Shown here: piece after piece, positions 6,365 through 14,490 of the stretch
Position numbering within the stretch: position 1 is the first letter of the stretch
How the letters are laid out: each line of letters opens with the position of its first letter
NCBI GenBank assembly: GCA_016868875.1
Contig: VGFN01000017.1
Coordinates: 1 to 18,202 of the forward strand
Reading direction: 5' to 3'
DNA length: 18,202 bases
Source: Bacteroidota bacterium
Lineage (GTDB): Bacteria > Bacteroidota > Bacteroidia > UBA7662
Program-made: the position numbers and the translations under genes
Notes under the pieces: generated by a model
The model's database searches: none
The model's input: only the letters and a program-made list of their open reading frames with translations
What the model was told of the DNA's origin: nothing

Positions 6365-9094
6365 TTGAATCAAGTTTCGTCACAGTCTCCGAAAATTAAA
6401 GTTGGGATTCTATTCGGTGGAAATTCCCGCGAAAGGGAAGTTTCTTTTGCAGGAGGACGGACGGTATACGATTTGCTGAACAAAAGCATTTTTGAAGCGG
6501 TACCAATTTTTGTGGATTCCTTCGGGCAATTGGTGGAGTTGGATTGGCCCTTTTTGTACAAAGGAAGTATTCGCGACTTTTATCCATCCAGCCTTGCATT
6601 CCACCACCAGCCCAAGGCTTCGCTTGTTGAATCATTCAAGGAAGGGAATTCCAGGGCCTGGATGCCCTATGCCGAACAGCATGAAGAAGCTCACCTTCAT
6701 GCAGAGGATTGGAGAAAGGCCATTGGGAAACCTTTAGCTTGGGAGGACTTATCTCGGCGAATTGATTTGGTCTTTATGGCCTTGCATGGAAGGAACGGTG
6801 AAGACGGTAGGGTGCAATCGATTCTGGATTTTTGGGAAATACCCTACACGGGCTGTGGGCCCCGAGCGGCTGCATGGGCCATGAACAAAGTCGCACAGCG
6901 TCACGACATGCAAGTTTCAGGTTGGGATGTTCCAAGATTTTTGGCCATACCTAGGGCAGGTTGGGTGGAGGAGAATGCATCCGCAAGGGAACAGTGGCTT
7001 AGGAAGATCATTTCACAATTTCCAAACGGTTGCGTGGTCAAGGCGGCCAACCAAGGGAGCAGTATTGGTTTGACCTTGTTGCGAAATGTGGATGCCTTGG
7101 TTCTTGAAGAGGCTGTCGACAAAGCCTTTTTCACGGCCAAGCTCCGTAAGGCGGAATATCAAAAGGCTGGGGAAACGGCCTTGGATCGTTTGGCCGATTT
7201 TCGTACGGGTATCGGATTTCCTTTGAGGGATAGAATCTCCGGGGTGGTTTGGTTTTCGCCCACCGCTTGGGAACATTGGTTTCTCCATGAATTCACAGGC
7301 GATGTTTGCGAGTTGGAATCCTTGGATTCGGAAACCGATGTTTTGATTGAAGAAATCATTGTTGGGAAAGAATTCTCCTGCATTGTTTTAGAAAAATCAG
7401 ACGCCACAGTGTCTGCCTTGCCGCCCACAGAAATCACCTCATCCCAAGAATTTTATGATTACCGCTCCAAATATCTTCCCGGCCTTGCACGCAAAAAAAC
7501 GCCGATTGATTTGCCGGATGAACAAATTCACCTGATCCGTAGAGCCTGTGAGCAATTGTTCAAAGACTTTGATTTCTCGGTCTATGCACGCATTGACGGT
7601 TTTGTGACCACCGCTGGGCGAATCTATTTGAACGATCCCAACACCACATCGGGGATGATGCCTTCATCCTTCTTTTTTCAGCAGGCGGCAGAAATTGGTC
7701 TAAGCCCTTCTGCTTTTCTCACCTACATCATCAGTGCCTCACTGAACGCAAGGATCAAGGCGAACCCATCTTCGATACGCTGCGGTAAACTCGCCGAACA
7801 GCTTCGTGAATCTCTTCATCAGGCGATGCAAGGTCAAAGAAATCTCAAGCGAATTGGGGTGCTCATGGGGGGATACTCCTCTGAAAGGCATATTTCGGTG
7901 GAGTCAGGGCGGAATATCTACGAAAAAATTTCTTCTACCGAGGGTTACGAACCCATATCCCTGTTTCTGAGCGGTAACGCCCAGCAATGGGATCTCCATG
8001 AATTGCCTATGCATCTTCATCTGAAGGATCATGCAGACGATATTATGGCTGGAATTCATGAGGTTTCCAGGCCAAGGGTGATTGAGCAAATTCGCAACGA
8101 TTTCAAGGAAATTCTAGAGACCTTCGCGCCCAATGCCTTAGAATTCGCAAGGTCCGTGGCATGGGAGGATTTGGCGAATCAAGTTGATTTTGTGTTTATT
8201 GCATTACATGGTCGACCTGGCGAAGACGGGGCCTTGCAAGAACGATTGGATACCCTGGGTTTACCCTACAACGGATCGGGGGTCCAAAGCAGTTCGCTCA
8301 CCATCGATAAGTTTCTAACCGGTGAATTGCTTCGTGCATCGGGCCTGCATGTGGCCGAACAGCGCCGAATAACATTCGATGATTGGCAAAAGGGATTCGA
8401 CGAATCTTTCTTTAAAGCAGAAGGACGTTGGCCCATGATTGCCAAACCGTTAGACGATGGCTGTTCCACAGCGGTCTACCGGTTAACATGCCGGGAAGAA
8501 TTGGAGGCCTATGCGCAATTGACTTTCCGTGAAGACGATCAGTGGCCAGTGGAAGCTGCTACCTTGCTGAAGGTTCCCGGATCGGATGGGTTTAACCGTT
8601 CGAAGGCATTCTTGCTCGAGGAGTTTATATCGGGACGGAAAAACGAGTATTTCTTGGAAATCACTGGCGCCATGTTGGTTGCATCCAAACCCGGAGGTCA
8701 TCGGGATTACGAAGTCTTTGAGCCTTCCGAAAGCATTGCTGGCGAGGGAATCCTTAGCCTCGAAGAAAAGTTCCTGGCAGGACAAGGCACCAACATCACC
8801 CCGGCTCGCTTCGCGGTGGATCCTTCAGAACAACAAAGGATCATGGGTAGGGTGCAGGATACGCTTCGTAAGGCGGCCGAAGTAGCCGGTGTTGAAGGCT
8901 ATTGCCGAATTGATGCCTTTGTAGGAATTCCCAAAGTAGGGGATATTCGCGTGGTGATCATCGAGATCAACTCTTTGCCCGGCATGACTCCTGCAACATG
9001 CATATACCATCAAGCCGCTAATGCCGGTTACTCTCCTCATCAATTTATTTCAAAAATAATTGAATACGGAATTAGTAAAACCCATAAACCATGA
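6365..9094 (+). CDS. Tandem D-alanine--D-alanine ligase-like fusion (two ATP-grasp halves)
   Basis: One 909-residue chain contains two complete Ddl-like units, about 10-465 and 495-905. Ddl joins two D-alanines using ATP to make the D-Ala-D-Ala end of peptidoglycan precursors. Both halves share AWEDL...VFxALHGRxGEDG (125-148 and 599-622) and the same insertion of about 75 residues relative to E. coli DdlB, so they look like an internal duplication. Half 1 keeps Glu23, Lys175, Lys226, the GSSIG loop (231-235), GKE (334-336), YDYRSKY (364-370) and Arg409/Asp411, but the metal motif ExN is Asp424-Pro-Asn426. Half 2 keeps Glu507, Lys649, Lys694, Arg848/Asp850 and Glu867-Ile-Asn869, but the ATP loop is GCSTA (699-703) and the loop tyrosine is Phe803. 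The only start compatible with the first motif is the TTG at 6365; an in-frame TGA lies just upstream. The stop overlaps the PASTA gene by four bases. Confidence 0.9.
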   Translation: MNQVSSQSPKIKVGILFGGNSREREVSFAGGRTVYDLLNKSIFEAVPIFVDSFGQLVELDWPFLYKGSIRDFYPSSLAFHHQPKASLVESFKEGNSRAWMPYAEQHEEAHLHAEDWRKAIGKPLAWEDLSRRIDLVFMALHGRNGEDGRVQSILDFWEIPYTGCGPRAAAWAMNKVAQRHDMQVSGWDVPRFLAIPRAGWVEENASAREQWLRKIISQFPNGCVVKAANQGSSIGLTLLRNVDALVLEEAVDKAFFTAKLRKAEYQKAGETALDRLADFRTGIGFPLRDRISGVVWFSPTAWEHWFLHEFTGDVCELESLDSETDVLIEEIIVGKEFSCIVLEKSDATVSALPPTEITSSQEFYDYRSKYLPGLARKKTPIDLPDEQIHLIRRACEQLFKDFDFSVYARIDGFVTTAGRIYLNDPNTTSGMMPSSFFFQQAAEIGLSPSAFLTYIISASLNARIKANPSSIRCGKLAEQLRESLHQAMQGQRNLKRIGVLMGGYSSERHISVESGRNIYEKISSTEGYEPISLFLSGNAQQWDLHELPMHLHLKDHADDIMAGIHEVSRPRVIEQIRNDFKEILETFAPNALEFARSVAWEDLANQVDFVFIALHGRPGEDGALQERLDTLGLPYNGSGVQSSSLTIDKFLTGELLRASGLHVAEQRRITFDDWQKGFDESFFKAEGRWPMIAKPLDDGCSTAVYRLTCREELEAYAQLTFREDDQWPVEAATLLKVPGSDGFNRSKAFLLEEFISGRKNEYFLEITGAMLVASKPGGHRDYEVFEPSESIAGEGILSLEEKFLAGQGTNITPARFAVDPSEQQRIMGRVQDTLRKAAEVAGVEGYCRIDAFVGIPKVGDIRVVIIEINSLPGMTPATCIYHQAANAGYSPHQFISKIIEYGISKTHKP

Positions 9095-9672
9095 AACCTG
9101 CTGTACGTAAATTTTGGTTATTGTTCCTTTCCATCAACATTGTGTTGCTTTTGGGTTTAATTCAGGGCCTAAAACTTTATACCTCGCATGGTCAATCCAT
9201 TGAAATTCCGGTTCTGGTTGGTCTGTCCTTTGATGAAGCTCAGAAGATTTTGGATGAAATGGGATTGGAAGTCGTGGTTGCAGATTCCTTGTTTGATTCA
9301 AAAATACCCGCCGGCGCTGTTATCGAATCAGATCCAACAGCTGGAATTCAGGTCAAGCTCGGTAGAAGAGTGTACCTGACTTTAAACGCCTTTACTCCAC
9401 CATTAGCAATGATTCCGAATCTAACGGATATATCATATCATAAAGCCTCTATTGATCTTAAATCGAAAGGCTTTGTCATCGGGCGAATCATTAAGAAACA
9501 GGATATCGCAAAAGATTTTGTCATCGCGGGTGAATTCAATGGCAGAACCTTAAAGGAAGGAGAAAAGCTCCCAATGGGTACAGTAATTGACCTTATAGTA
9601 GGCACAGGCGAGGGTCCATTTAAGGAAGATAGCACTGAATGGGATGTTTACGAAGATCGTCTTAGAGATTAA
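9091..9672 (+). CDS. Membrane-anchored PASTA-domain protein
   Basis: A 193-residue protein with one N-terminal transmembrane helix (about 8-28) and two PASTA repeats (about 36-101, beginning IEIPVLVGLSFDEAQKIL, and 106-172, beginning MIPNLTDISYHKA). PASTA domains elsewhere bind peptidoglycan fragments or beta-lactams and occur on PknB-like kinases and penicillin-binding proteins. Here neither a kinase nor a transpeptidase domain is present, which is usual for Bacteroidota. The C-terminal 20 residues are acidic. The topology suggests a short cytoplasmic start with the repeats in the periplasm. The gene overlaps the Ddl-like fusion by four bases (ATGA), so it is almost certainly co-translated with it, linking it to cell-wall synthesis. 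The exact role is unknown. Confidence 0.9.
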   Translation: MKPAVRKFWLLFLSINIVLLLGLIQGLKLYTSHGQSIEIPVLVGLSFDEAQKILDEMGLEVVVADSLFDSKIPAGAVIESDPTAGIQVKLGRRVYLTLNAFTPPLAMIPNLTDISYHKASIDLKSKGFVIGRIIKKQDIAKDFVIAGEFNGRTLKEGEKLPMGTVIDLIVGTGEGPFKEDSTEWDVYEDRLRD

Positions 9673-9736
9673 AATAATTCCAGTAATTTGAGAAACAATT
9701 TTGCGTTTTAATTTGATGGGACCACTAGAGAAAAAA

Positions 9737-11608
9737 ATGAAGCTTTATTTGCGGTTCATCTTTTTAATTATTTTGCTTTGCGTTAATAACCTTTTATTAG
9801 CGCAAGAAGGGGTTTTTTCGTTAAATAACAATCCTACCTTACTAAATTTTTACAGACAACCCTTAATTAATACTCAAGCCAGCATACAGCGTTCCCTCGA
9901 CACCTTGGCTTTGCCCTTCGTGGATGACTTCTCCTATTCAGGTTATTTTCCTGACCCTCAGCGTTGGGCTGATCGTCATGTTTTCCGTAACAACGATATG
10001 GCGATTCGACCTCCAGGTCAAGGTTTTGTGACCTTTGATGGGTTGGATTCTACGGGTAGGCCTTACGACAACAGTTCTTTGTCCGCCTCGGGTCGTGCGG
10101 ATTTTTTGACCTCGAGGCCTCTGCGTCTTGGAGGTTATGCCGCTGTTGATTCGTTGTTTTTGACTTTTGCTTATCAGCCAGCTGGTTGGTCCGAAAGCCC
10201 TGAGCCCACGGACTCGATGATTTTGGAATTTCAGTCCAACAGCGGGGCTTGGAATAGGGTGTGGCACGCGAGTGGTTCCTCGGTTCAACCATTTCGCTTT
10301 GCGGTGATTGGCCTAAGCGATCCGCAGTACCTCTACGATGGTATGCGTATGCGATGGGTCAATTACGGGTCACTTACCGGGTTGGTGGATTGTTGGCATT
10401 TGGATTATGTGTTCCTTGATGCCGGAAGATCAAGTTCGGATACCCTCTTTGATGATCTTGCTTTGGTGCAAACCAACGCAACGTATTTGCGACCTTACCG
10501 CAGCATGCCCCTTAATCAATTTATGGAGGATACTTCCAGGTTCTTGAACCCAACCCACGGTGTATCGGTAGTGAATAACGGGAGTACAGTGACCTACGAT
10601 CGTTCTTATCGGGTCTTTGCCCAAAATGCCTCCGTTCCGTTGATCAATAGCAGCCCTTTGCCTTCTTTGACCCTGGGCACTTTAAGCAGTTCGGGTTTGA
10701 TTTTTCAGCGTTTTGCCGTTCCAACAAGCAGTGCGGATAGTCTGACCCTTCGAATTGAATACGTGGTGCAGGCCACTGTTGACAACCTACCTCGTAACGA
10801 TACCTTAAATGAGAGCGTCAAACTTTGGAATGAGTTTGCTTACGATGATGGAACAGCCGAAACCGGCTACGGGATTAACGTGGTTGCCGGTTCTTGTGCA
10901 AATAAATTTTGGTTATCCAAACCCGATACCCTGAGGGGTGTTTGGATGTACTTCACCCAAGCTGCGGCCAATGCCTCCAACGAATTGTTTGTGCTCAAGG
11001 TTTGGTCGCAAATCCAAGAAGGGGGTAGAGCCGCCACCGAGATTTTTCGATCGCCTATCCCTTACCGTCCTCGTTACGGAGATAGCATTGGGCATTTTCA
11101 ATACTTTGCCATCAATCCACCTTTGTTGGTGCAGGATTCATTCTATATAGGTTGGCAACAAGAAACTCCAGGGCTTATCAATATCGGACTGGATCGCAAC
11201 GATACCTTGGTCCGATATAACCGTTGGTACAATACCCAAGGAATTTGGGAGGAATCCTCCATTGCTGGTTCTTGGATGATACGACCGGTCATGGGGGGAC
11301 CTTTTCGTTATCCGGCAAGCATCCGCTCTAATGAAAATACTCTACCTACCCAATGGTCGGTGTTTCCGAATCCTGTGCAGTCCTCTAATCCCGTTATTTA
11401 CTTTAAAGGTCCTGTTCAATTGAGTTCCGCCCAACTATGGAATACGGCAGGGGTCTTGATGGGTCAAATTTCTTACGAAACTGAACAAGAATCGGAAAGG
11501 CCTTATGCCTTCGAAATCCCGTCCAGGGCATTGGCGCCGGGTATTTATTTGTTGTTACTAAAGGACTTTAACGGCGCCATCCACCCGCGTAAAATTCTCG
11601 TTCAATAA
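9737..11608 (+). CDS. Secreted protein with T9SS type A sorting domain
   Basis: A 623-residue exported protein of unknown function. The ATG at 9737 is preferred over the in-frame TTG at 9701 and ATG at 9716 because it gives a clean signal peptide (MKLYLRF, then a hydrophobic stretch ending LLLA, cleavage before QEG). The body has a beta-rich, possibly jelly-roll region at about 55-245, with LPFVDDFSY at its start, and a later EFAYDDGTAETGYG segment; no enzyme motif was recognised. Residues about 540-623 form the T9SS type A sorting domain: WSVFPNPV, a central L-W-N-T-A-G-V-L strand, APGIYLLLL, and a basic PRKILV end. The protein should pass through the Sec and then the type IX machinery and be released or attached at the cell surface. 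It lies 64 bases after the PASTA gene and 10 before a thioesterase. Confidence 0.88.
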   Translation: MKLYLRFIFLIILLCVNNLLLAQEGVFSLNNNPTLLNFYRQPLINTQASIQRSLDTLALPFVDDFSYSGYFPDPQRWADRHVFRNNDMAIRPPGQGFVTFDGLDSTGRPYDNSSLSASGRADFLTSRPLRLGGYAAVDSLFLTFAYQPAGWSESPEPTDSMILEFQSNSGAWNRVWHASGSSVQPFRFAVIGLSDPQYLYDGMRMRWVNYGSLTGLVDCWHLDYVFLDAGRSSSDTLFDDLALVQTNATYLRPYRSMPLNQFMEDTSRFLNPTHGVSVVNNGSTVTYDRSYRVFAQNASVPLINSSPLPSLTLGTLSSSGLIFQRFAVPTSSADSLTLRIEYVVQATVDNLPRNDTLNESVKLWNEFAYDDGTAETGYGINVVAGSCANKFWLSKPDTLRGVWMYFTQAAANASNELFVLKVWSQIQEGGRAATEIFRSPIPYRPRYGDSIGHFQYFAINPPLLVQDSFYIGWQQETPGLINIGLDRNDTLVRYNRWYNTQGIWEESSIAGSWMIRPVMGGPFRYPASIRSNENTLPTQWSVFPNPVQSSNPVIYFKGPVQLSSAQLWNTAGVLMGQISYETEQESERPYAFEIPSRALAPGIYLLLLKDFNGAIHPRKILVQ

Positions 11609-11618
11609 ATTGCTTCCT

Positions 11619-12140
11619 ATGTCTTCGAACACCATGCCCAAAAATCCATCGCAGTCGCTAACGGTAATGAACGAATTGGTCCTGCCCAACGATACCAACA
11701 CGTTGAATAATTTGATGGGGGGCCGACTCTTGCATTGGATGGATATTTGTGCGGCGATTGCCGCGCAAAAGCATGCCAACCGCATTGTGGTTACCGCATC
11801 CGTGGACAATGTGAGTTTCAACCGTGCAATTCAACTTGGGAATTTGGTAAGTTTAACCGCTAGGGTAACCCGGGCCTTTCAAACTTCCATGGAGGTACAC
11901 CTGGAGGTTTGGTGCGAAAACATTCCTCAAGGAATACGTCATTTGTGCAACAAAGCCTATTTCACCTTTGTCGCGGTGGATGACGGAGGTATTCCAACCC
12001 CGGTTCCCGAACTGGTCCCTGAATCAGAGGAAGACCAAATTCTCTTTGCAGGAGCCTTGCGCAGGCGGCAACTTAGGCTGGTTTTGGGTGGCCGAATGAA
12101 ACCCAGCGAAGCCAACGAGCTGCGCTCCATTTTCGAATAG
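11619..12140 (+). CDS. Acyl-CoA thioesterase, YciA/BACH-like hotdog fold
   Basis: A hotdog-fold acyl-CoA hydrolase that would release free fatty acids and CoA in the cytoplasm. From the ATG at 11619 it is 173 residues. The conserved N-T-L-N-N-L-M-G-G-R-L-L-H-W-M-D-I segment carries the likely catalytic Asp42, followed by VVTASVDNVSF, GNLVSLTARV and a beta strand EVHLEVWCEN, in the order seen in YciA and BACH enzymes. A TTG at 11610 would add three residues and is less likely; the ATG at 11634 is also possible. The C-terminal 30 residues are charged and may pack in the oligomer. The gene begins 10 bases after the T9SS cargo gene, so it is probably co-transcribed with it, although the functions seem unrelated. 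Substrate chain length cannot be read from sequence. Confidence 0.88.
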   Translation: MSSNTMPKNPSQSLTVMNELVLPNDTNTLNNLMGGRLLHWMDICAAIAAQKHANRIVVTASVDNVSFNRAIQLGNLVSLTARVTRAFQTSMEVHLEVWCENIPQGIRHLCNKAYFTFVAVDDGGIPTPVPELVPESEEDQILFAGALRRRQLRLVLGGRMKPSEANELRSIFE

Positions 12141-12181
12141 TACCCGGCCTAAACCCTCGATATTGGCGGGTCTGGATTGAG

Positions 12182-12197
12182 GCCCCTTAAATGGGGC
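12182..12197. terminator. Short GC hairpin between convergent genes (possible bidirectional terminator)
   Basis: An inverted repeat GCCCC-TTAAAT-GGGGC gives a five-pair all-GC stem with a six-base loop. It lies in the 67-base gap between the convergent thioesterase and M16 genes, 11 bases after the M16 stop. There is no T-tract on either side, so intrinsic termination would be weak. Position is the main argument. Confidence 0.35.
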
Positions 12198-12207
12198 GAC
12201 ATAGAGA

Positions 12208-14415
12208 TCAATGCACGAAATCGCTGTCTTTAAGTTTGGGATTGATGCTACCCTCTTTGACTTGAAATTCAATTTGTTGAGGGCCCATGCTGATATTGAC
12301 TTTATGGGGAATCAAAAGCCCTTTGCCAATATCCCTGTAGTCGGCAAAGGAACTTGTGTTGGAACTTTCCTTACCATCAGGGCCTTTGGAGCTTCGCACC
12401 GTTTGCACTTTGAGCCCTGTACGAAGGTTGTAGAAATGACTTTCGGTATTCCCATTCAGGTACGTCCAATCCAGTCTTGCGCAGACCTCTTTGTGGAGAA
12501 TGGCTGCTCCTCCCAACTTCAATTTGCCGTTGGATTGAGCTAGCCACTCGATCTCTGGGCAAGGTAGGGCATCGAGGGCTTGCTGAGCGGTTTCTTCGGC
12601 GTCTGCAGGCCGATCTCCTTGCATACTCTTGCGGGATAGCTTTCCGTCTTTGTACAAATCTGATGACATCACCATGGAACCGTTCAATTTGACCGTGGTC
12701 ATGGAGGTCAAGGGTTTGCTTTGTTTGATCTCGATTAAATCCAGATTCATGCCTTGCAGGGTGGCAGACATAACAGTACGCATGCTTTTGACTTTGGACC
12801 ATGCTTTGGCGCCACCGGTGGCTTGGATGTACTGATTCAACACGGATTCCAAAGTCACGTTGTTCGGTAATTTGATTGCAGTGGGGTCTTCGGTGACGTC
12901 ACCATTCCAATCCACCCATTCGATTTTGCCGTCACTGTCCAAAGCCTTGAGCTTAGGGCCTATTTCTGAACCTTTGCCCACGCAGATCACGAGGCAGTTT
13001 TGAGGTTGTATCATTTTGCGAGCCATTTCTTGGACTTTGGCCGCGTCCACGCCTGCTAATTCCTGCAAATAATTCCGGTAATACGAAGGCGACATCTTGT
13101 AACGTTCCTGATCGATGTAAAACCCTGCAATGGTTTGAGGATTCTGCAGAGAGATCGAAAAGGTTCCGTTCAGATAGTTGAGCACGCCCTGCAATTCTTC
13201 GTTAGGAACCAAGGTATCTCGGATACGGTTGAGTTCAAAGAAGAATTCACGCACAGCGCTGTCGGTGACCGCATTACGTACTTGAGCAAAGGCGCGGAAT
13301 TGTCCAACCAAAGGATTCCGGCTAAGGGAAGAATAGGCACCGTAGGTATAACCGTGGGTTTCACGAAGGTTGTCAAAGAGTCGAGCATCGCTAGCCCCCA
13401 GGATGGTATTCATCACCGATGAAGGGATGACTTCGGGAGAACCGGGGTAGAGCTGTACCGTATTTGCAATTCGAATCACCGACTGAACGGCCTCGGGACG
13501 ATCCGCAACGACCACCCGAACCCCTTGTTGGGCCTTGGGTAAGGCATGTTTGTGAACTGGGACTGCGTTTTGGGACCAATTCCCCAAGTACTGCCGGGTT
13601 AAGCGCTCAGCAGTAGCCCTATCGATATCTCCAACAATGGCCAAATAAGCGCAATTGGGCCTTAGGTACTGTTCTCTAAACTGTTCACAATCAATTAATT
13701 GAATGGACTCCAGTCCAGCGGAGGTCATAATCTCACCGTACGGGTGGTTTACGCCGTACAAAAGTTTGGACAAAACTCGTTCGGCGATGGATTCGGCATT
13801 GCTTTTCTCGGTTTCTAAATTGGATAGGTTTTGTTTGACTAAACGTTCCAATTCACTTTGCCGATATTGGGGTTGAGTGAGCATTTCACCAACCAGAGCA
13901 AAGACGGGATCCATGTTACGACTGAGCGCCGAAGCATAAACGGAGGTAGCGGAGGAGGAGAGCGTTAGACCCAGCCGGTCCACGGCCTCGTCAAATTCTT
14001 CTTTGGTTTTGTTGGCAGTCCCGCATTTGATGAGGTCCCCGGTGATATTGGATAAACCAGCTTTGGAGCCTTCAAGCACGGGATCGTAGTCCCAGACCAG
14101 GGACAAACTTATGCGGGGGAGCTTACGATTGGGGACCAAAAACACTTTGAGGCCGTTGTCCAATTCCCAGCGTTCGGCTTCGGCCCAGCGAATTTCAGGC
14201 GCTGGTTGAGGAAGAGGTTTAACGCTACGATCAAGAGGTGTTTCCGCCACAATAGGGGGGAGGGCTACGATTTTCCCTTTATTGGACTTCGAAGTCGCTG
14301 AATTGGAGGACTTCGCCTTGGTCTGTGCACAGGCAGAAGATAGGCCCGTCAAAGGATTGGAGGAGTTGCCGTACAGAAAGGCGAGAAAGACAAGGAAAAA
14401 AGATTTGAATTTCAT
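12208..14415 (-). CDS. Catalytically inactive M16 peptidase homologue with C-terminal extra domain
   Basis: A 735-residue exported protein with a signal peptide ending near ACAQ (residues 28-31), a Ser/Lys-rich linker (32-48), an M16 (pitrilysin/insulinase) two-domain unit (about 80-505) and an additional domain (about 520-735). The zinc site HxxEH is replaced by Asn123-Ile-Thr-Gly-Asp127 in AGLSNITGDLIKCGT, so it cannot bind catalytic zinc. It keeps the substrate-binding Arg351/Tyr358 signature RETHGYTYG of the M16 C-terminal half. This is the pattern of the non-catalytic subunit in bacterial heterodimeric M16B peptidases. The C-terminal region (QYIQATGGAKAWSKVKS onward) resembles the LolA-like/outer-membrane lipoprotein-sorting beta domains often seen in Bacteroidota; that assignment is tentative. 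The active partner gene lies directly upstream, 75 bases away. Confidence 0.88.
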   Translation of the reverse strand: MKFKSFFLVFLAFLYGNSSNPLTGLSSACAQTKAKSSNSATSKSNKGKIVALPPIVAETPLDRSVKPLPQPAPEIRWAEAERWELDNGLKVFLVPNRKLPRISLSLVWDYDPVLEGSKAGLSNITGDLIKCGTANKTKEEFDEAVDRLGLTLSSSATSVYASALSRNMDPVFALVGEMLTQPQYRQSELERLVKQNLSNLETEKSNAESIAERVLSKLLYGVNHPYGEIMTSAGLESIQLIDCEQFREQYLRPNCAYLAIVGDIDRATAERLTRQYLGNWSQNAVPVHKHALPKAQQGVRVVVADRPEAVQSVIRIANTVQLYPGSPEVIPSSVMNTILGASDARLFDNLRETHGYTYGAYSSLSRNPLVGQFRAFAQVRNAVTDSAVREFFFELNRIRDTLVPNEELQGVLNYLNGTFSISLQNPQTIAGFYIDQERYKMSPSYYRNYLQELAGVDAAKVQEMARKMIQPQNCLVICVGKGSEIGPKLKALDSDGKIEWVDWNGDVTEDPTAIKLPNNVTLESVLNQYIQATGGAKAWSKVKSMRTVMSATLQGMNLDLIEIKQSKPLTSMTTVKLNGSMVMSSDLYKDGKLSRKSMQGDRPADAEETAQQALDALPCPEIEWLAQSNGKLKLGGAAILHKEVCARLDWTYLNGNTESHFYNLRTGLKVQTVRSSKGPDGKESSNTSSFADYRDIGKGLLIPHKVNISMGPQQIEFQVKEGSINPKLKDSDFVH

Positions 14416-14455
14416 AACAATGGGTATGGATCGAAAAGAATGTACAACGATGAAA

Positions 14456-14486
14456 GAAAAGACCAGGGTTGAGTGAAAAGACCAGG
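14456..14486. repeat. 12-base direct repeat between the two M16 genes
   Basis: GAAAAGACCAGG occurs exactly twice, at 14456-14467 and 14475-14486, with a 19-base period. Both copies lie in the 75-base gap between the M16 genes, just after the stop of the upstream gene at 14491. On the transcribed strand it reads CCTGGTCTTTTC twice. It may be a local duplication or a protein or RNA-binding site; no function can be assigned. Confidence 0.7.
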
Positions 14487-14490
14487 AAGC

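Noticed and set aside
9701..9736. TTG start for the T9SS cargo gene
   Set aside because: The ATG at 9737 puts the signal peptide at the N-terminus; the longer form adds a charged leader before it.
9673..9736. Possible promoter or terminator between the PASTA and T9SS genes
   Set aside because: The gap is AT-rich, with near -7 forms such as CAATTTTG, but I see no spaced -33 element and no stem-loop.
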